DNA of 64,000 bases, from the NCBI RefSeq assembly GCF_030345705.1, contig NZ_JAUASW010000001.1:1736001-1800000 (forward strand), in the 5' to 3' direction. Shown in pieces: positions 32,486-41,764 of this stretch. The DNA comes from Pelomonas sp. SE-A7 (GTDB taxonomy: Bacteria; Pseudomonadota; Gammaproteobacteria; Burkholderiales; Burkholderiaceae_C). The notes beneath the pieces were generated by a model. The model saw only the letters and a program-made list of their open reading frames with translations, made no database searches and had not been told where the DNA came from. Position 1 is the stretch's first letter. The number at the start of each line of letters is the position of its first letter. The position numbers were made by a program, and so were the translations under genes.

Positions 32486-33871
32486 CTATTCGCCTGAACC
32501 ACCCCACAGTGTCTGCATGACCACATCAAAGTCCGCGGAAACCCTGGCCTGAGCCGCGTGCCGGCCCTGCTCCAGCCGGCAGTGCCCGGCCACGAAGACC
32601 TGTCGCAAGACCTGACCCTGGCCGCCGAAGATCAGGGCGTCCAGCCGGTGCGTGACAGGCACACCCAGCTGGCCCGAGGCCTGGGGATCGAGCACCAGGA
32701 AGTCGGCGCGGGCGCCGACCCGCAGCCCCCAGGCCGAAAAGCCCGCCGGCGCGGCGCTGCCGGCCAGGGCGGCCTCGAACAGCCGCTCCGCGCTGGACGG
32801 CCGCGCGCCCGGCGCCGAGGCCACGTTGCGGCGCTGCAGGCCCAGGCGCTGGCCGTATTCCAGCCAGCGCAGCTCTTCCACCCAGTCGCGCGTGACATGG
32901 CTGTCCGAGCCCAGGCTGATGGGCACGCCGGCCTTGAGCCAGCCGGGCAGATCGCAGAGGCCGTCGCCCAGGTTGGCCTCGGTGCCGGGACAGATCACGA
33001 TGCCGGCCCCGCTGGCCGCTACCTGCTCGATTTCGGCCGGCGTGCTGTGGGTCGCATGGACCAGTTGCCAGCGCGCATCCGGCCGCAGCTCGTTGCACAG
33101 CCACTGCATGGGCCGCTGGCCGGTCGCGGCCAGGCAGTCGCGCACCTCCTGCTGCTGCTCGCTGATGTGGATGTGGATGGGCAGGTCGGTGTCGCCGACC
33201 AGGGCCTGCAGCCTGCGGATGTCGTCGCCATGGGCGGCGCGCAGCGAATGCAGGGCCACGCCGGCATTGAGCAGCGGCCGGCCGGCGGCGTTGAGGCGGC
33301 TTCTGGCATTCCAGATCCAGTCGGCATCGGTGGCGAAGCGGCGCTGGTCGGGCCGCAGCGCGGGCTGCTGGAAGCCGGCATGGGCGTAGAGCACCGGCAG
33401 CAGGGTGAGGCCCATGCCGACCTGCTCGGCCGCTTCGGCCAGGGCCCAGGCCATGGCCAGCTCGTCCTCGTAGGCCGTGCCGTCCTCGCGGTGCTGCAGG
33501 TAGTGGAACTCGCAGACCTGGGTGTAGCCGCCGCGCAGCAGTTCCAGGTAGAGCTGGGCGCCAATCGACTTGAGCTGCTCGGGCGTGATTCTGAGCGCCA
33601 CGCCGTACATGCGGTCGCGCCAGGACCAGAAATCGTCCGACTCGCTGTCGCGCCGCTCGGCCAGGCCAGCAAAAGCGCGCTGGAAGGCATGGCTGTGGGC
33701 ATCGACCAGGCTGGGCAGGACCGGGCCTTCCAGCTGGACCGCGCCTTCGGGCAGCGGCACGCCGGCGGTGATGCGCGACCAATGGCCGTCGGCACCGACC
33801 TCCAGCAGGACCTCGCGCTGCCAGCGGCCGTCCAGCCAGGCCTCGGCCGCCCAGTAGCGTGCGCCGCTCAT
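32486..33871 (-). CDS. hutF: Formimidoylglutamate deiminase
   Basis: 461 residues. Amidohydrolase converting N-formimino-glutamate to N-formyl-glutamate plus ammonia, step four of the five-step route. Metal-site motifs DAHSHAFQR (HxH), the His in HIHISEQ, the His in VHATHS and Asp in GSDSH are visible. ATG at 33871 overlaps the hutG stop (ATGA). The frame is open further upstream through hutG, but homology starts at MSGARYW. Confidence 0.92.
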   Translation of the reverse strand: MSGARYWAAEAWLDGRWQREVLLEVGADGHWSRITAGVPLPEGAVQLEGPVLPSLVDAHSHAFQRAFAGLAERRDSESDDFWSWRDRMYGVALRITPEQLKSIGAQLYLELLRGGYTQVCEFHYLQHREDGTAYEDELAMAWALAEAAEQVGMGLTLLPVLYAHAGFQQPALRPDQRRFATDADWIWNARSRLNAAGRPLLNAGVALHSLRAAHGDDIRRLQALVGDTDLPIHIHISEQQQEVRDCLAATGQRPMQWLCNELRPDARWQLVHATHSTPAEIEQVAASGAGIVICPGTEANLGDGLCDLPGWLKAGVPISLGSDSHVTRDWVEELRWLEYGQRLGLQRRNVASAPGARPSSAERLFEAALAGSAAPAGFSAWGLRVGARADFLVLDPQASGQLGVPVTHRLDALIFGGQGQVLRQVFVAGHCRLEQGRHAAQARVSADFDVVMQTLWGGSGE

Positions 33872-34665
33872 GGCTTCCAGGCCAGCAGGCTCTGGAACAT
33901 CTGCTTCAGCAAGGGCTGGACCCGGCTCGCCAGGTCTTCCCGATAGGCGAAAGGCGGCGTCTCGTCCATGTAGCAGCACTGGCACATCTCCAGTTGCACC
34001 GCATGCTGGCCCTGGGCCGGCTGGCCATAGTGCCGCGTGATGAAGCCGCCCTTGAAGCGGCCGTTGACCACCTGGGTGTAGTCCGCCTGGCTGGCCAGCA
34101 GATCACCCAGCCGCGCCGTGATCGAAGCGTCGCAGGACTTGCCGTCGGCCGTGCCCAGGTTGAGGTCGGGCAAGCGGCCTTCGAACAGCCACGGCAGCTC
34201 CGAGCGGATGCTGTGGGCGTCGAAAAGCACCGCATGGCCGTGCAAGTTCTTGAGCCTCTGCAGCTCGGCATTGAGGGCGCGGTGGTAGGGCAGCCAGTAG
34301 TCCTGGCGGCGGCGCTGCTTCTCGAGCTCGTCGGGCGCCTGGCCCTCCTTGTAGAGCGACTCGCCGGTGAAGAAGCGGGTCGGGCACAGCTCGGTGTTGG
34401 AGGCGCCGGGATACATGGGCGTGTCCTCGGGCGGCCGGTTCAGGTCGATCAGGTAGCGCGAGTAATGCGGCTTGATCAGGCTGGCGCCCAGTTCTTCGGC
34501 CAGCTCGCCGTAGAGCCGGTCCAGGTACCAGTCCGTGTCCTCGCTCTGCAGCGCCTGCGGCATGTAGCGATGCTGCTGGTCCTCGGGAATGGCCGTGCCT
34601 ATGTGGGGCATGCTGATGAGGAGCGGCGTGCGGCCCTGCTTCAGCGTGAAGACGGAGTTGTTCAT
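33868..34665 (-). CDS. hutG: N-formylglutamate deformylase
   Basis: 265 residues. Hydrolyses N-formyl-glutamate to glutamate and formate, the last step. Family blocks SMPHIG, the DLNRPPEDTPMY segment, LFDAHSIRSELPWLFEG and NGRFKGGFITRHYG are clear. It overlaps hutI and hutF by ATGA on either side. Its presence with hutF shows the five-step route rather than direct formiminoglutamase. Confidence 0.93.
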   Translation of the reverse strand: MNNSVFTLKQGRTPLLISMPHIGTAIPEDQQHRYMPQALQSEDTDWYLDRLYGELAEELGASLIKPHYSRYLIDLNRPPEDTPMYPGASNTELCPTRFFTGESLYKEGQAPDELEKQRRRQDYWLPYHRALNAELQRLKNLHGHAVLFDAHSIRSELPWLFEGRLPDLNLGTADGKSCDASITARLGDLLASQADYTQVVNGRFKGGFITRHYGQPAQGQHAVQLEMCQCCYMDETPPFAYREDLASRVQPLLKQMFQSLLAWKP

Positions 34666-35870
34666 GGTGATTCGATGCCGCCGCGCACTCGCCGTAGCAG
34701 CGGGTTGCGGCCGAAGTAGTAGGACAGTTCGTTCGGATGGTCGACGGCCCAGACGCAGAAATCGGCCCGCAGGCCCGCGCGCAGCTGGCCGCGGTCCGCC
34801 AGGCCCAAGGCCTTGGCCGCGTTGACGGTGACGCCTCGCAGCGCCTCCTCGGGCGTCAAGCGGAACAACGTGCAGGCCATGTTCAGCATCAGCAGCAGCG
34901 ACAGCGTGGGCGACGTGCCGGGGTTGTGATCGGTGGACACGGCCATGGGCACGCCAGCCTCGCGAAGCGCAGCCACCGGCGGCAGCATGGTGTCGCGCAG
35001 GAAGTAGTAGGCGCCGGGCAGCAGCACAGCCACCGTGCCGCTGGCCTTCATTGCCGCGATGCCGGCCGGGCTCAGGTGCTCCAGGTGGTCGCAAGACAGG
35101 GCCGCGAACTCGCAGGCCAGCTGCGTCCCGCCCTGGTCGCTGAGCTGCTCGGCATGCAGCTTGACGTTCAAGCCCAGGCCGCGCGCCGTCTCGAAAACAC
35201 GCCGCGTCTCGGCCGGCGTGAAGCCAATGCCTTCGCAGAACGCATCGACGGCATCGACCAGGCCCTGGCGCTTCAGCTCGGGCATCCAGGCGCAGACGGC
35301 CTCCACATAGTCGCCCTGCCGGCCCTGGAACTCCGGCGGCACCGCATGCGCGCCGAGGTAGGTCTTGAGCACCGAGACATCGGCCTCCTCGCCCAGCCGC
35401 CGAGCCACGCGCAGGCACTTGGCCTCGTCTTCCAACGACAGGCCGTAACCCGACTTGATCTCGAGCGTGGTCACGCCCTCGGCCTTGAGGCTCTCAGCAC
35501 GAAGCAGAGCCATGGCGAACAAATGCTCCTCGCTGGCCGCACGCGTGCTGCTGACCGATGACCGGATGCCGCCGCCACTGCGGGCAATCTCCTCGTAGCT
35601 GGCGCCATGCAGGCGCAGCTCGAACTCGCGGGCCCGCTGGCCGCCGTAGACCAGGTGGGTGTGGCAGTCGATCAGGCCCGGCGTGACGACGGCGCCCTGC
35701 AGGTCATGCTCGGCCTCGACCTCAAGGCCGGCCGGCAATTGCGAAGCCTCGCCGACCCAGACGATGTGCTCGCCTTCGGTCACCAACGCGCCCTGCTCCA
35801 CCCAGCCCCAGGGCTGGTCGCCGGCCAGCGTGGCCAGCCGGGCGTTGTTCCAGACTTGCTTGCTCGTCAT
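34662..35870 (-). CDS. hutI: Imidazolonepropionase
   Basis: 402 residues. Opens the imidazolone ring of 4-imidazolone-5-propionate to give N-formimino-glutamate. The metal-binding DCHTHLVYGG, KLHAEQ, DHLEH and the Asp in STDHNPG are present. Length is typical. ATG at 35870 overlaps the hutD stop (ATGA). The frame remains open across hutD, but the first conserved residues are MTSKQVWNNARL. Confidence 0.95.
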   Translation of the reverse strand: MTSKQVWNNARLATLAGDQPWGWVEQGALVTEGEHIVWVGEASQLPAGLEVEAEHDLQGAVVTPGLIDCHTHLVYGGQRAREFELRLHGASYEEIARSGGGIRSSVSSTRAASEEHLFAMALLRAESLKAEGVTTLEIKSGYGLSLEDEAKCLRVARRLGEEADVSVLKTYLGAHAVPPEFQGRQGDYVEAVCAWMPELKRQGLVDAVDAFCEGIGFTPAETRRVFETARGLGLNVKLHAEQLSDQGGTQLACEFAALSCDHLEHLSPAGIAAMKASGTVAVLLPGAYYFLRDTMLPPVAALREAGVPMAVSTDHNPGTSPTLSLLLMLNMACTLFRLTPEEALRGVTVNAAKALGLADRGQLRAGLRADFCVWAVDHPNELSYYFGRNPLLRRVRGGIESP

Positions 35871-36409
35871 GCCTCGTTCCAGACCATCCACCAGGCCGCC
35901 CCCTGGCCCTTGAATGCCAGGGCCTGAGCGGCCGGCTTCTCGCACCAGGCGAGGCTCAGCGGCGCCAGTTTGGTCACGCGCCCGCCATGGTCCAGCTCGC
36001 CGCCTTCGACGGTGAACAGGCCCACCCAGTCGCCGCCGGCGATGGTGCGGCTTGCCGCCGCTTCGACCGTCAGCTTGCCCAGCGCACGGCGGTGCATCAG
36101 ATTGAAATCGCGGGTCGGTCCCTTGAGCAGCTCGCAGTCGGGTGCCAGCGCACCGTCGAAGCTGAACAGCTCCTCGCTGGGGCCGAGCTGGTAGTCCCAC
36201 AGCCGCACGCCGGCCCCGCTGAGCACGCCGAACCAGCGCTGCACGCCGGGGAAGGACGAGAACAGCCCGTCGCGCTCGATGTCGGCCACGCTGATGCGCA
36301 GCGTCCAGTCCGCGGCATTGGGCCAGGCCAGCAGCTCGCGGGTCCAGCCGCCGTCGTTCTTCCAGCGCTGCGGCGTCACATCGCCCGCTGCAATCACACT
36401 CCAACTCAT
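35867..36409 (-). CDS. hutD: HutD-family protein
   Basis: 180 residues. Cupin-like protein of the Hut operon; proposed to limit histidine pathway flux, mechanism not settled. Signature WKNDGGWTREL...W..R.S.A.I...G.FS.FPG..R near the N-terminus. Start ATG at 36409 overlaps the hutC stop (ATGA). Confidence 0.9.
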   Translation of the reverse strand: MSWSVIAAGDVTPQRWKNDGGWTRELLAWPNAADWTLRISVADIERDGLFSSFPGVQRWFGVLSGAGVRLWDYQLGPSEELFSFDGALAPDCELLKGPTRDFNLMHRRALGKLTVEAAASRTIAGGDWVGLFTVEGGELDHGGRVTKLAPLSLAWCEKPAAQALAFKGQGAAWWMVWNEA

Positions 36410-37137
36410 GCCTGAAAACTCCCCTCTAACAGGTACCGCGAGCCCGGATGCGTCAGCCTCACCGTCGTGACGGTCTGCCCGCGGCTGAAGGTGGTGCGCC
36501 GCACAACCAGGCAGGGCTCGCGCCGGGCAATGCCCAGCAGCCTGGCCTCCAGCTCGTCGGGCAGCGTGGCCTCGATGGTGTAGCGCGCTTCGGAGAGCGG
36601 CGCAACCTCGAGCAGGTGCTGGGTGGGTGTGATCTGGGCAAAGTCCAGGCCCAGGTAGTCGGGCGCGCAGGCCGGGTTGACCAGGCGGTCCTCGCACTGG
36701 ATGGCGACGCCGTTCTCCAGGTGCACGATGACGCTGTGGAACAGGGCCGCCCCGGCCTTCAGGCCGAACTCCGCGGCCTGCTCGGCATTGGCCTTGATGC
36801 GCGCCAGCGAATGGACCCGGGCCTCATGCTGGTGACCACGCTCGGCGATCTCCTCGTGCACGTCGCGCACGGTCAGCGTGGACGAGATCCGGTGCAGCTG
36901 GGCCACGAAGGTACCCACGCCCTGGACCCGCTCGATCAGGCCCTCCTGATGCAACTCGCGCAGCGCCCGGTTGACCGTCATGCGGCTGACCTCGAACTGG
37001 GCCACCAGTTGGCCCTCCGAGGGCAGCAGATCGCCGGCCACCCAGCGGCCGGCGGCAATGCCCTCGCGCAGATGGTTCTTGACCTTCAGGTACTGCGGTT
37101 CAGGCCCGCCCGGTAGCTTTCTCGCCATGGCCGGCAT
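36406..37137 (-). CDS. hutC: Histidine utilization repressor (GntR family)
   Basis: 243 residues. GntR-type winged helix at about 15-80 (PSEGQLVAQFEVSRMTVNRALRELHQEGLI), then a UTRA effector domain that binds urocanate. It is the first gene of the leftward operon and lies beside the HutC-type operator, so it controls itself and the divergent hutUH. Starts at 37137 or 37128 are both possible; neither has a clear ribosome site. Confidence 0.93.
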   Translation of the reverse strand: MPAMARKLPGGPEPQYLKVKNHLREGIAAGRWVAGDLLPSEGQLVAQFEVSRMTVNRALRELHQEGLIERVQGVGTFVAQLHRISSTLTVRDVHEEIAERGHQHEARVHSLARIKANAEQAAEFGLKAGAALFHSVIVHLENGVAIQCEDRLVNPACAPDYLGLDFAQITPTQHLLEVAPLSEARYTIEATLPDELEARLLGIARREPCLVVRRTTFSRGQTVTTVRLTHPGSRYLLEGSFQA

Positions 37138-37152
37138 CGTACTTGACTGTAC

Positions 37153-37164
37153 TTGTATAGACAA
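37153..37164. promoter_or_regulatory. HutC operator in the hutC-hutU divergent region
   Basis: TTGTATAGACAA, preceded by C, is close to the CTTGTATATACAAG type of HutC site. It is 15 bases before hutC and 49 before hutU, so it could control both transcripts. Confidence 0.65.
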
Positions 37165-37213
37165 CTAGAGTTCGCCCATCCTGAATTCGGCCCAGAACCC
37201 GAGGAGAGCATCC

Positions 37214-38896
37214 ATGTCCGCAGCCCCCCGTCCCGTCCGCGCGCCCACCGGCACCACGCTCTCTTGCAAGAGCTGGCTGACCGAGGCCGCCTACCGCATG
37301 ATCCAGAACAACCTGGACCCGGTCGTGGCCGAGAACCCCGACGCCCTGGTGGTCTACGGCGGCATTGGCAAGGCCGCCCGCAACTGGGACTGCTTCGAGC
37401 AGATCCTCGAATCGCTGAAGCAGCTGGAAGACGACCAGACCCTTTTGATCCAGTCGGGCAAGCCGGTCGGCGTGTTCCCCACCCACCCGGACGCGCCGCG
37501 CGTGCTGCTGGCCAACTCCAACCTGGTGCCGGCCTGGGGCAACTGGGAGCACTTCAACGAACTGGACCGCAAGGGCCTGATGATGTACGGCCAGATGACG
37601 GCCGGCTCGTGGATCTACATCGGCACGCAAGGCATCGTGCAGGGCACCTACGAGACCTTCGCCGAAGCCGGCCGCCAGCATTACGGCGGCTCCATGGTCG
37701 GCAAATGGATCCTCACCGCCGGCCTGGGCGGCATGGGCGGCGCCCAGCCGCTGGCCGCCACGTTCTCGGGCGCCTGCTCGCTGAACATCGAATGCCAGCA
37801 GTCGCGCATCGATTTCCGCCTCAAGACCCGCTACGTGGACGAGCAGGCGGCCGACCTCGACGACGCCCTGGCCCGCATCGCCAAGTACACGGCCGAAGGC
37901 AAGGCCATCTCCATCGCCCTCTTGGGCAATGCGGCCGAGATCCTGCCGGAGCTGGTCAAGCGCGCCAAGGCCGGCACGGCCATCAAGCCCGACCTGGTGA
38001 CCGACCAGACCTCGGCCCATGACCTGATCAACGGCTACCTGCCGGCCGGCTGGACGGTCGAGCAGTGGCGCGCCGCCGCGGCCGATGCCAGCCAGCATGC
38101 CGACCTCAAGGCCGCTGCCGCCCGCGGCTGCGCCGTCCATGTGCAGGCCATGCTGGACTTCCAGGCCATGGGCATCCCGACGGTCGACTACGGCAACAAC
38201 ATCCGCCAGGTCGCGCTGGACCAGGGCGTCAAGAACGCCTTCGACTTCCCCGGCTTCGTGCCCGCCTATGTGCGCCCGCAGTTCTGCGAAGGCCGCGGCC
38301 CGTTCCGCTGGGTGGCCCTGTCCGGCGATCCGGAAGACATCCGCAAGACCGACGCCAAGATCAAGGAACTGTTCCCCGAGGAAGCCCGTGTCCATCGTTG
38401 GCTGGACATGGCCGGCGAACGCATCGCCTTCCAGGGCCTGCCGGCCCGCATCTGCTGGCTGGGCCTGGGCCAGCGCCACCTGGCCGGCCTGGCCTTCAAC
38501 GAGATGGTCCGCAGCGGCGAACTGAAGGCGCCCATCGTGATCGGCCGCGACCACCTGGACAGCGGCTCGGTCGCCAGCCCGAACCGCGAGACGGAAAGCA
38601 TGAAGGATGGTTCGGACGCCGTGTCCGACTGGCCGCTTCTCAACGCCATGCTGAACACCGCCGGCGGCGCCACCTGGGTCTCGCTGCACCATGGCGGCGG
38701 CGTGGGCATGGGCTATTCGCAGCACAGCGGCGTGGTCATCGTCTGCGACGGCACCGAGGCGGCCGACAGGCGCATCAAGCGCGTGCTCTGGAACGACCCG
38801 GCGACCGGCGTGATGCGCCATGCCGACGCGGGCTATGACATCGCCGTCGAATGCGCCAAGGCCAAGGGCCTGGATCTCCCGATGGTGACCAAGTAA
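37214..38896 (+). CDS. hutU: Urocanate hydratase
   Basis: 560 residues. NAD-dependent hydration of urocanate to 4-imidazolone-5-propionate, step two. The urocanase blocks LIQSGKPVGVFPTH, FNELDRKGLMMYGQMTAGSW and GLGGMGGAQPLA are intact, and the family Cys-containing C-terminal region is complete. GAGGAG lies 7 bases before the ATG. hutH follows after 17 bases. Confidence 0.96.
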   Translation: MSAAPRPVRAPTGTTLSCKSWLTEAAYRMIQNNLDPVVAENPDALVVYGGIGKAARNWDCFEQILESLKQLEDDQTLLIQSGKPVGVFPTHPDAPRVLLANSNLVPAWGNWEHFNELDRKGLMMYGQMTAGSWIYIGTQGIVQGTYETFAEAGRQHYGGSMVGKWILTAGLGGMGGAQPLAATFSGACSLNIECQQSRIDFRLKTRYVDEQAADLDDALARIAKYTAEGKAISIALLGNAAEILPELVKRAKAGTAIKPDLVTDQTSAHDLINGYLPAGWTVEQWRAAAADASQHADLKAAAARGCAVHVQAMLDFQAMGIPTVDYGNNIRQVALDQGVKNAFDFPGFVPAYVRPQFCEGRGPFRWVALSGDPEDIRKTDAKIKELFPEEARVHRWLDMAGERIAFQGLPARICWLGLGQRHLAGLAFNEMVRSGELKAPIVIGRDHLDSGSVASPNRETESMKDGSDAVSDWPLLNAMLNTAGGATWVSLHHGGGVGMGYSQHSGVVIVCDGTEAADRRIKRVLWNDPATGVMRHADAGYDIAVECAKAKGLDLPMVTK

Positions 38897-38913
38897 TCAC
38901 AGAGACAAGAACA

Positions 38914-40461
38914 ATGACGATGCTCGAAATCACCCCCGGCCAGCTGAACCTGGACCAGCTGCGCCAGATCCGCAACGGCGGCGTCAAGCTGAAGCTGCAT
39001 GCCAGCGCGGCAGAAGCCATACGCCGCAGCGCCGCCGTCGTGCAGGCCGCTGCGGCCGGCGATGCGCCGGTCTATGGCGTCAACACCGGCTTCGGAAAGC
39101 TGGCCTCGACCCGCATAGGCAAGGAAGACCTGGCCGCCCTGCAGCGCAACCTGATCCGTTCGCATTGCGTCGGCGTGGGCGCCCCGCTGGCACCGGAAGT
39201 CGTTCGACTGATGCTGGCCACCAAGGCCGCCTCGCTGGCCCGCGGCTACTCCGGCGTGCGCGAAGTGGTGGTGCAGGCCATCCTCGACGCCTTCAATGCC
39301 GGTCTCGTTCCCTTTGTGCCCTGCCAAGGTTCGGTGGGCGCCTCGGGCGACCTGGCGCCGCTGTCGCACATGAGCCTGGCGCTGATGGGCGAAGGCGAGA
39401 TGCTGGTCGATGGTCAGCGCCGCCCGGCCCTGGAAGTGCTGAAAGCCGCCGGCCTGAAACCGCTGGAGCTGCAGGCCAAGGAAGGCCTGGCCCTGATCAA
39501 TGGCACGCAGACCTCGACCGCCCTCGCACTGGAAGGCCTGATCCGCTTTGAAGTCGTCTACGCCACGGCCATCGTCTCCGGCGCGCTGACCCTGGACGCC
39601 GCGCGCGGCAGCGACGGCCCCTTCGATCCGGGCATCCATGCGGTGCGCGGCCAGCCCGGCCAGATCGAATCGGCAGCAGCCTACCGCTCGCTGCTGGCCG
39701 GCAGTGCGATCCGCCAGAGCCACAAGGAAGGCGACGACCGCGTGCAGGACCCCTACTGCCTGCGCTGCCAGCCCCAGGTCATGGGCGCCTGCCTGGACCA
39801 GGCCCGCTACGTGCGCGATGTGCTGCTGCGCGAAGCCAATGCGGTCACTGACAACCCGCTGGTGTTCGCCGAGCCGGGCGCCGATCCCTACATGGTCAGC
39901 GGCGGCAACTTCCACGCCGAGCCCGTGGCCCTGGCAGCCGATGCGCTGGCCTGCGCCATCGCCGAAGTAGGTGCGATTGCCGAGCGTCGCATCGCCATGC
40001 TGATCGACACCGGCGTCTCGCGCCTGCCGCCCTTCCTGACCGCCAACGCCGGCCTGAACTCGGGCTTCATGATCGCCCACGTCACGGCCGCGGCCCTGGC
40101 CAGCGAGAACAAGAGCCTGGCCCATCCGGCCAGCGTCGATTCGCTGCCGACCTCGGCCAACCAGGAAGACCATGTGAGCATGGCCACCTTCGCCGCGCGG
40201 CGCCTGGGCTCGATGCTTGACAACACCGGCCACATCATTGCCATCGAGCTGCTGGCCGCCGCCCAGGGCTTCGAGTTCCTGCGGCCGCTGCAGAGCTCGG
40301 CCGTGCTGGAACAGGCCCATGCCCTGGTGCGTCGCTCCTGCCCGCCCATGCCGGACGACCATTACCTGGCGCCCGACATCGAGCATGCCGCCGCCCTGGT
40401 CCAGTCGGGCGAAGTGGCCGCCCTGCTCCGCCAACAAACGGGTATGGTCGTGCTTCCCTGA
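38914..40461 (+). CDS. hutH: Histidine ammonia-lyase
   Basis: 515 residues. Removes ammonia from histidine to give urocanate. The Ala-Ser-Gly that cyclises to the MIO cofactor is at 143-145 in SVGASGDLAPLSH; Tyr in PVYGVNTGFG is also present. A second in-frame ATG 6 bases downstream is an alternative start. hutH is last in the rightward pair; a GC-rich palindrome AGCCCGGCCGGGCT lies just after it. Confidence 0.96.
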   Translation: MTMLEITPGQLNLDQLRQIRNGGVKLKLHASAAEAIRRSAAVVQAAAAGDAPVYGVNTGFGKLASTRIGKEDLAALQRNLIRSHCVGVGAPLAPEVVRLMLATKAASLARGYSGVREVVVQAILDAFNAGLVPFVPCQGSVGASGDLAPLSHMSLALMGEGEMLVDGQRRPALEVLKAAGLKPLELQAKEGLALINGTQTSTALALEGLIRFEVVYATAIVSGALTLDAARGSDGPFDPGIHAVRGQPGQIESAAAYRSLLAGSAIRQSHKEGDDRVQDPYCLRCQPQVMGACLDQARYVRDVLLREANAVTDNPLVFAEPGADPYMVSGGNFHAEPVALAADALACAIAEVGAIAERRIAMLIDTGVSRLPPFLTANAGLNSGFMIAHVTAAALASENKSLAHPASVDSLPTSANQEDHVSMATFAARRLGSMLDNTGHIIAIELLAAAQGFEFLRPLQSSAVLEQAHALVRRSCPPMPDDHYLAPDIEHAAALVQSGEVAALLRQQTGMVVLP

Positions 40462-40492
40462 CTGAGACCAGCCCGGCCGGGCTGCCTGCACG

Positions 40493-41728
40493 ATGTTGTT
40501 GTCCAAGCTGCTGCGCATCCTTGCCTCCTTCGCCTGTATCGCCGCCCTGAGCCTGCCCGGCCTCGCCTGGGCCGGCCATAGGGTCGATTTCGAGATCGAT
40601 CTGCGCGCCGAGATCGCTGCCGGCCGCTTCGACCCGGCGCGCGACCAGGTCGGCTTGCGAGGCAGCGTCGCCCCGCTGTCCTGGGGGCGCACCTTGCCTG
40701 CCAAGCCCGCGGCGCAGGGCCTCTACAAGCTCGGCGTCGTGTTCGAGCAGATCCCCTTCGGCGGCCAGCCGCTGCAATACAAGTTCAAGATCGACCGCCC
40801 GGGCGCGACACCCGACAACGGCTGGGAAGACGGCCGCAACCATTCGCTCGGCTTCCCCAGCGAGCAGCAGCAGGTGGCTCGCGCCTTCAATGCCGAGCCG
40901 GCCAAGCTGCCGGCGCAGCGCACCGGCCAGATCGACCGCCTGCCTCCCATCGCCTCATCGCATGTCAGCCCACGCGGCCTGCAGGTCTGGCTGCCGCCCG
41001 GCTACGAGCGCGAACCGCAGCGCCGCTATCCGGTGCTCTACCTGCATGACGGCCAGAACGTGTTCGATGCCGACGCGGCCGGCGCCGAATGGCAGGTCGA
41101 CGAGACCGCCCAGCGCCTGGTGCTGGCTGGTGCCATCGAGCCGGTCATCATCGTTGCGGTCGACAGCAACAGCCGCGACCGCTTCCTCGACTACACGCCC
41201 ACCGAGATGCTGATCCCCGCGGCCCGCAGCGGACGCGACAAGGACGAGCGCCAGGGCGGCGGCGGCCCGCGCTATGCCCGCTACCTGGTCGAGGACCTCA
41301 AACCCTTCATAGACCAGCGCTACCGCACCCGGCCCGAGCCCGCCAGCACGGCCGTCGGCGGCTCCTCGCTGGGCGGCCTGATCTCGATGTGGCTGCTGCT
41401 GCACCATGGCGACACTTTCGGCGCCGGCCTGGTGGTCTCGCCCTCGGTCTGGTGGGACGACATGTTCCTGCTGCGCGACGTCAGGACCACCGCCCCGGTC
41501 GGCACGGCACGGCCCCGGGCATGGCTGGACATGGGCGACCACGAAGGCCCGGGTGCCCTGGTGGCGGCACGCCAGCTGCGCGACGCCCTGCTGGCCCGCG
41601 GCTGGCAGTCCGGCGGCACGCTCGGCTACATGGAGCAGGCCGGCGCCGGCCATGACGAGGCCGCCTGGGCCTCACGGGTCGAGCCCATGTTGCGCTACTT
41701 GTACGGCAGCAAGGACGTCAGACGCTAG
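40493..41728 (+). CDS. Secreted alpha/beta-hydrolase (esterase-like)
   Basis: 411 residues. A signal peptide (about 1-27, cut after AWA). An N-terminal beta-sandwich-like region to about 140 resembles carbohydrate-binding or E-set modules. An esterase domain follows with the nucleophile in GGSSLGG (about 287) and a likely catalytic His near GAGHDEAAW. The family resembles enterochelin and other putative esterases; substrate unknown. Not obviously part of the hut unit, 31 bases after hutH. Confidence 0.8.
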   Translation: MLLSKLLRILASFACIAALSLPGLAWAGHRVDFEIDLRAEIAAGRFDPARDQVGLRGSVAPLSWGRTLPAKPAAQGLYKLGVVFEQIPFGGQPLQYKFKIDRPGATPDNGWEDGRNHSLGFPSEQQQVARAFNAEPAKLPAQRTGQIDRLPPIASSHVSPRGLQVWLPPGYEREPQRRYPVLYLHDGQNVFDADAAGAEWQVDETAQRLVLAGAIEPVIIVAVDSNSRDRFLDYTPTEMLIPAARSGRDKDERQGGGGPRYARYLVEDLKPFIDQRYRTRPEPASTAVGGSSLGGLISMWLLLHHGDTFGAGLVVSPSVWWDDMFLLRDVRTTAPVGTARPRAWLDMGDHEGPGALVAARQLRDALLARGWQSGGTLGYMEQAGAGHDEAAWASRVEPMLRYLYGSKDVRR

Positions 41729-41764
41729 CGCGCACCATGCGCGCACACCGCGCACCAAGTCGTA

